Source: Benzoatithermus sp963720725
GTDB taxonomy: Bacteria; Pseudomonadota; Alphaproteobacteria; Geminicoccales; Geminicoccaceae
Direction of reading: 5' to 3'
Assembly (NCBI GenBank): GCA_963720725.1
Contig: CAVRGN010000008.1
Coordinates: 186,001 to 250,000 of the forward strand
Length of the DNA stretch: 64,000 nt
Part shown: positions 61,374 to 64,000 of the stretch, piece by piece
How the letters are laid out: each line of letters opens with the position of its first letter
Numbering within the stretch: the stretch's first letter is position 1
Program-made: the position numbers and the translations under genes
Notes under the pieces: model-generated
The model's input: only the letters and a program-made list of their open reading frames with translations
Databases searched by the model: none
Told to the model about the DNA's origin: nothing

Positions 61374-62243
61374 GCGTGGCGTCGACCACGGCGGCGGTGT
61401 TTCGCGCCGAACGCTGGCGCATCGCGCTGACCTATGGCGTGACCCTGGTCGAGAACCTGTTCTACCTGCTCTATCCTTGGACCATCGGCCTCGCCATCGA
61501 CGGCCTGCTGGCGCGGCACGGACTCCAGGCGCTGCTGCCGCTGGTGGCGATCTGGGGCCTGCACATCATCGTCGGCGCCGCCCGGCAGGTCTATGACACC
61601 TGGGTGTTCGCGCGCATTCATGCGGAGATCGCCGCGGCCACCATCGAGCGGCAAAGCCTGGCCGGTGATCGACACCACGGAGATCGCGGCGCGCAGCGCC
61701 ATGAGCCGCGAGCTCGTGGATTTCTTCGAGCGCGAGGTGCCGACGTTGATGACCGCGGCCTTGGGGCTGGTCGGCGGGATCGGCATGCTGTTCTGGTACG
61801 ACCGGCCGGTCGGGCTGATCGTGACGGCATGGATGGCGCCGGTCCTCGTTGTCTACACGCTCATGGGCCGCCGCGCGCACCGACTGAACAGGGATCTCAA
61901 CGACGAGACCGAGCGCGAGGTGGACCTGATCCACCGCAGCCGCTTCGCTCCCTTGGCCTCGCATTTCCGTCGCCGCGGCCGGTTGCGGGTCAGGCTGTCG
62001 AACGCGGAAGCGCGCAGCTGGGCGCTGGTCGAGCTGTTCTCGATCACCGCCGTGGTCCTGGTGATCCTGCGCATGACCGCACTGCCGGGCATCCAGGCGG
62101 GCGAGCTCTACGCCATGCTGGCCTATGTCTGGCGCGTGCTGGAGTGCCTCGACCAGGCGCCGATGCTGGTCCAGCGCTTCGCCCGGCTGCTCGATATTCG
62201 CCGCCGGCTCGAGCTCGGCGCCGATCCGCTGGCCGCAGGCTGA
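61370..62243 (+). CDS. Lone ABC six-helix membrane domain protein, frameshifted
   Basis: The TTG start overlaps the GNAT stop. The first frame has LTYGVTLVENLFYLLYPWTIGLAIDGLLAR and VGAARQVYDTWVFARIHAEIAA, the start of an ABC exporter transmembrane domain. After a slip near 61660 it continues VIDTTEIAARSAMSRELVDFFEREVPTLMTAALGLVGGIGML and further helices to LLDIRRRLELGADPLAAG. Repaired length is ~290 residues with about six helices, but no nucleotide-binding domain follows. This matches the ABC_membrane_3-type stand-alone proteins of unknown function. Confidence 0.75.
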
Positions 62244-62247
62244 TTGC

Positions 62248-62991
62248 TCAGGGCAGGAAGCTCTCTCGCCGGTACCATGGCACCGCGCTGACATTGACCA
62301 GCTCTTGGCTCCCGTCGAGCAGCCGGCCGAGCAGTGGCCCGCCCGCCGTCAGCTCCAGGCGTGTGGCGCGATCCACGCCGGCAACGGTACTATGGACGGG
62401 ATCCACGCCCCAGTCGCCGCGATAGATGCGATAGAACGATGGGTCGGCGCCCGAATAGGTCCGCTGGTCGAAGGTCAGGTAGGCCGGAACACCCTGGAGA
62501 TAGCTCAGCCCAAGGGCGAGGCGATCCCCGTCCGGCGCTTCGGCCTCCCAGTCCTCGTCGATGACGCGGTCGCGGCTGTGGCGCACCAACCCGACCTTGC
62601 CCGCGGCATAGGTCCGATAGGCGCCCGGCGCCCCGGCCGGATCGGCCGAGATGCCGCCGATCACCACCGGACCCTCGGCACCGTCAGCGTCGCGGCCGGG
62701 CACGACCACCACGAGCAATCGGTTGGAGACAGGCTCGAGCGGTCGATTCTCGCCGTCGGTGGCGAGGAGACGATCGACGAGCACCAGGATCAGGTTCGCA
62801 CCCTTGGCGGGTCCCTGCGGCACGGAGGTCGGCTGCCATCCGGCGGGAAGCACCGACCGCGCCAGGGAATCGGCGATCGTGAAATAGAGGTAGGTGCGCC
62901 TCTCATAGACCTTCTCGACCAGGGTCTCCGCCAGTGCCGGCCGGAACAGTCCGAACAGCAGCGCCAGCAGCAGCGCGGTCCGGCGGGTCAT
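62248..62991 (-). CDS. Exported protein of unknown function
   Basis: A 247-residue protein with a signal peptide (TALLLALLFGLFRPALA). The mature part is mostly beta-strand with conserved-looking motifs RSVLPAGWQPTSVPQGPAKGANLILVLVDRLL and YRTYAAGKVGLVRHSRD. The overall pattern (LP-x-G-W near the start, RVIDEDWEAEAPDG in the middle) is faintly like acetoacetate-decarboxylase-type beta barrels, but I cannot assign it. Its start overlaps the flavin reductase stop by four bases, so the two are coupled. Confidence 0.6.
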   Translation of the reverse strand: MTRRTALLLALLFGLFRPALAETLVEKVYERRTYLYFTIADSLARSVLPAGWQPTSVPQGPAKGANLILVLVDRLLATDGENRPLEPVSNRLLVVVVPGRDADGAEGPVVIGGISADPAGAPGAYRTYAAGKVGLVRHSRDRVIDEDWEAEAPDGDRLALGLSYLQGVPAYLTFDQRTYSGADPSFYRIYRGDWGVDPVHSTVAGVDRATRLELTAGGPLLGRLLDGSQELVNVSAVPWYRRESFLP

Positions 62992-63542
62992 CGCCTGTCA
63001 CCCGCGGCCGCTTGATGATGGAGCCGGTGATAGGTGCCGCGGTAGTAGAGCAGCGGCAGGCGGTCCTGGTCGGATGCCATGCGCTCGACGTGACCCACGA
63101 AGATGACATGGTCGCCGCCGGCATAGGTGTAGGCGATGCTGCACTCGAAATTGGCATGGCAGTGGGACAGGATCGGACAGCCATGGTCCCAGGTCTGCCA
63201 CTCCACGCCCGACCATTTGTCGCTCATCGACCGGGCGAAGCGGGTGGACAGCTCGTGCTGGTCGTCGGCCAGCACGTTGACGGCGAAGTGCCCGGTCGAG
63301 AGAAAATCCCAAAGCGAATAGGCACGGCGATCCAGCGAAAACAGGACCAGTGGCGGGTCGAGAGAGACCGAGTTGAAGGAGTTCGCGGTAACCCCCAGCA
63401 TCTGGCCACGGCCGCCCAGCGCGGTGATGATCGTGACCCCGGTCGGGAAGCACCCCAGATGGCCGCGAAATTCGCCCGGATCCAGCTTGGGTGGCGGCTT
63501 CGCCGCTGCGGGCGGGTCCATGTCCGGTTCTTGCGGGATCAT
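62988..63542 (-). CDS. Flavin reductase (FMN-binding split-barrel family)
   Basis: A 184-residue flavin reductase. GHLGCFPTGVTIITALGGRGQMLGVTANSFNSVSLDPPLVLFSLDRR is the family core (PTGV, TANSFxSVSLxPP, flavin contact), with FAVNVLADDQHELSTRFA and GDHVIFVGHVERM following. It would supply reduced FMN/FAD to a partner oxygenase. The acyl-CoA-dehydrogenase-fold protein of this locus is the best candidate partner. The start has GGAG upstream. It is divergent from the DUF1989-like gene. Confidence 0.92.
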   Translation of the reverse strand: MIPQEPDMDPPAAAKPPPKLDPGEFRGHLGCFPTGVTIITALGGRGQMLGVTANSFNSVSLDPPLVLFSLDRRAYSLWDFLSTGHFAVNVLADDQHELSTRFARSMSDKWSGVEWQTWDHGCPILSHCHANFECSIAYTYAGGDHVIFVGHVERMASDQDRLPLLYYRGTYHRLHHQAAAGDRR

Positions 63543-63557
63543 GTCGCTCCTGCCATC

Positions 63558-63600
63558 ATTGGTACGCAACCCATAGCAGATTGGTCGGATTTGGTCCGAA
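63558..63600. promoter_or_regulatory. Divergent control region with repeated TTGG motifs
   Basis: The gap between the flavin reductase and the plus-strand gene has ATTGGTACGCAACCCA, ATTGGTCGG and TTTGGTCCGAA in close succession. These are TTGGT half sites in repeated and inverted arrangement, similar to those at 34.0-34.9 and 53.18 kb, and may bind the same type of GntR regulator. Confidence 0.45.
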
Positions 63601-63626
63601 GCTGGTTCAGCAGTCAGGTGAGCGCA

Positions 63627-64000
63627 TGATCGCCCCGTCGACGATCGTCGCACCCTGGCGCCCTCGCATGCTGACCCCAGGCATGGTCTCGCTCGATCCC
63701 GGTGTCGAGCGTTACGTCGTGCGCGGTGGCGGCATTCTGGGCATCGAGCTCGCTCCCGGCGATCGGCTCGAACTCGCCGATCCCGACGGCGGGCAACCGG
63801 CAGAGCTGGTTCTGTTCTCGCGGAGCGGACGCGACCTGGCGGGTGCGCTCGGCGGCGGCCCGACCGCGGAGCCCGCCGGAATCGCCCGAATGCTCGCTTC
63901 CGGCGGCGGGGATGCCGCGCATGTCGGCCGAGCGCTGCGGCGACGCGGCCTCGAGATCGGGACCGTCCGGGCGCTGCAGCTGTTCGGGCCCGACTCGCCG
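63627..64000 (+). CDS. Start of a DUF1989-like / aminomethyltransferase-type protein, partial
   Basis: An ATG with GGTGAG upstream opens a frame of 124 codons running off the window. Residues ~20-65 (VSLDPGVERYVVRGGGILGIELAPGDRLELADPDGGQPAELVLFS) resemble the N-terminal barrel of DUF1989-type proteins. In trimethylamine-N-oxide demethylase (Tdm) such a domain is joined to a GcvT-like folate domain. The context (betaine/TMAO-type importer, flavoenzymes) supports that reading, but the diagnostic C-terminal half is outside the window. A different urea-carboxylase-associated protein is the alternative. Confidence 0.5.

Noticed and set aside
1..64000. tRNA or rRNA genes
   Set aside because: I saw no T-arm GGTTCGA-type segments with a matching acceptor stem and no conserved rRNA stretches; a covariance-model scan would be needed to exclude a tRNA fully.

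Overview
The window is GC-rich DNA of an alphaproteobacterium. The gene set (heterotetrameric sarcosine-oxidase-type genes, gmaS/glxBCD-type genes, a ProXVW-type osmolyte/amine transporter, DctPQM, FadR-type GntR regulators) fits soil or marine Rhodospirillales/Geminicoccales-like or Rhizobiales-like bacteria; this placement is inferred from gene content only. About seventeen genes that should be intact are split by one or a few frame changes, in metabolic genes as well as accessory ones. I read most of these as indel errors in the assembly rather than real pseudogenes.

Layout. 1-9 kb: end of a DUF808 membrane protein, a glutathione transferase, a broken DsbA-like protein, a low-GC PEP-CTERM protein, a Tat-exported beta-carbonic anhydrase, a short DHFR-like protein, then a patatin / acetoacetate decarboxylase / 3-hydroxybutyrate dehydrogenase operon for storage-polymer or ketone-body turnover. 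9-12.6 kb: an unknown protein and a wrecked TIR-NTPase-TPR gene that looks like an antiphage or NAD-depleting effector. 12.7-16.8 kb: a TRAP transporter (DctP on one strand, DctQM on the other, a cupin between). 17-25 kb: an AT-richer block of exported proteins: two Cys-type sulfatases, a beta-propeller protein, an FG-GAP protein, an unknown Tat protein and a thermonuclease-like protein.

25.5-41.4 kb is the metabolic centre. On the minus strand lie a permease and the soxBDAG/mgdABCD-type genes followed by formate-tetrahydrofolate ligase. A FadR-type regulator follows, and on the plus strand lie an FAD dehydrogenase, a glutamine-synthetase-like gamma-glutamylmethylamide synthetase, the three N-methylglutamate synthase subunits and a small conserved protein. 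Together these can move methyl-amino nitrogen through N-methylglutamate and pass the methyl carbon to tetrahydrofolate.

41.5-47.2 kb is a defence and toxin-antitoxin island: ParDE, an XRE-type HTH protein, McrBC, a second HTH protein and BrnTA. Each HTH gene is accompanied by a duplicated copy of its own 3' end, and short repeats bracket mcrBC. 47.3-51.3 kb holds a phytanoyl-CoA-dioxygenase-like enzyme, an FG-GAP protein, a GFA protein and a class III nucleotide cyclase.

51.3-64 kb is a second amine-type locus. An FAD oxidase and an unknown protein lie divergent from an acyl-CoA-dehydrogenase-fold flavoprotein that lacks the usual catalytic glutamate. That flavoprotein is followed by a betaine/TMAO-type ABC importer with a fused double permease, an MFS carrier, a nitrilase-family amidohydrolase, a GNAT enzyme and a lone ABC membrane domain. 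A flavin reductase and the start of a putative DUF1989/GcvT-type demethylase close the window. This locus is my best candidate for an undescribed catabolic system, possibly oxidative N-demethylation of a quaternary or tertiary amine.
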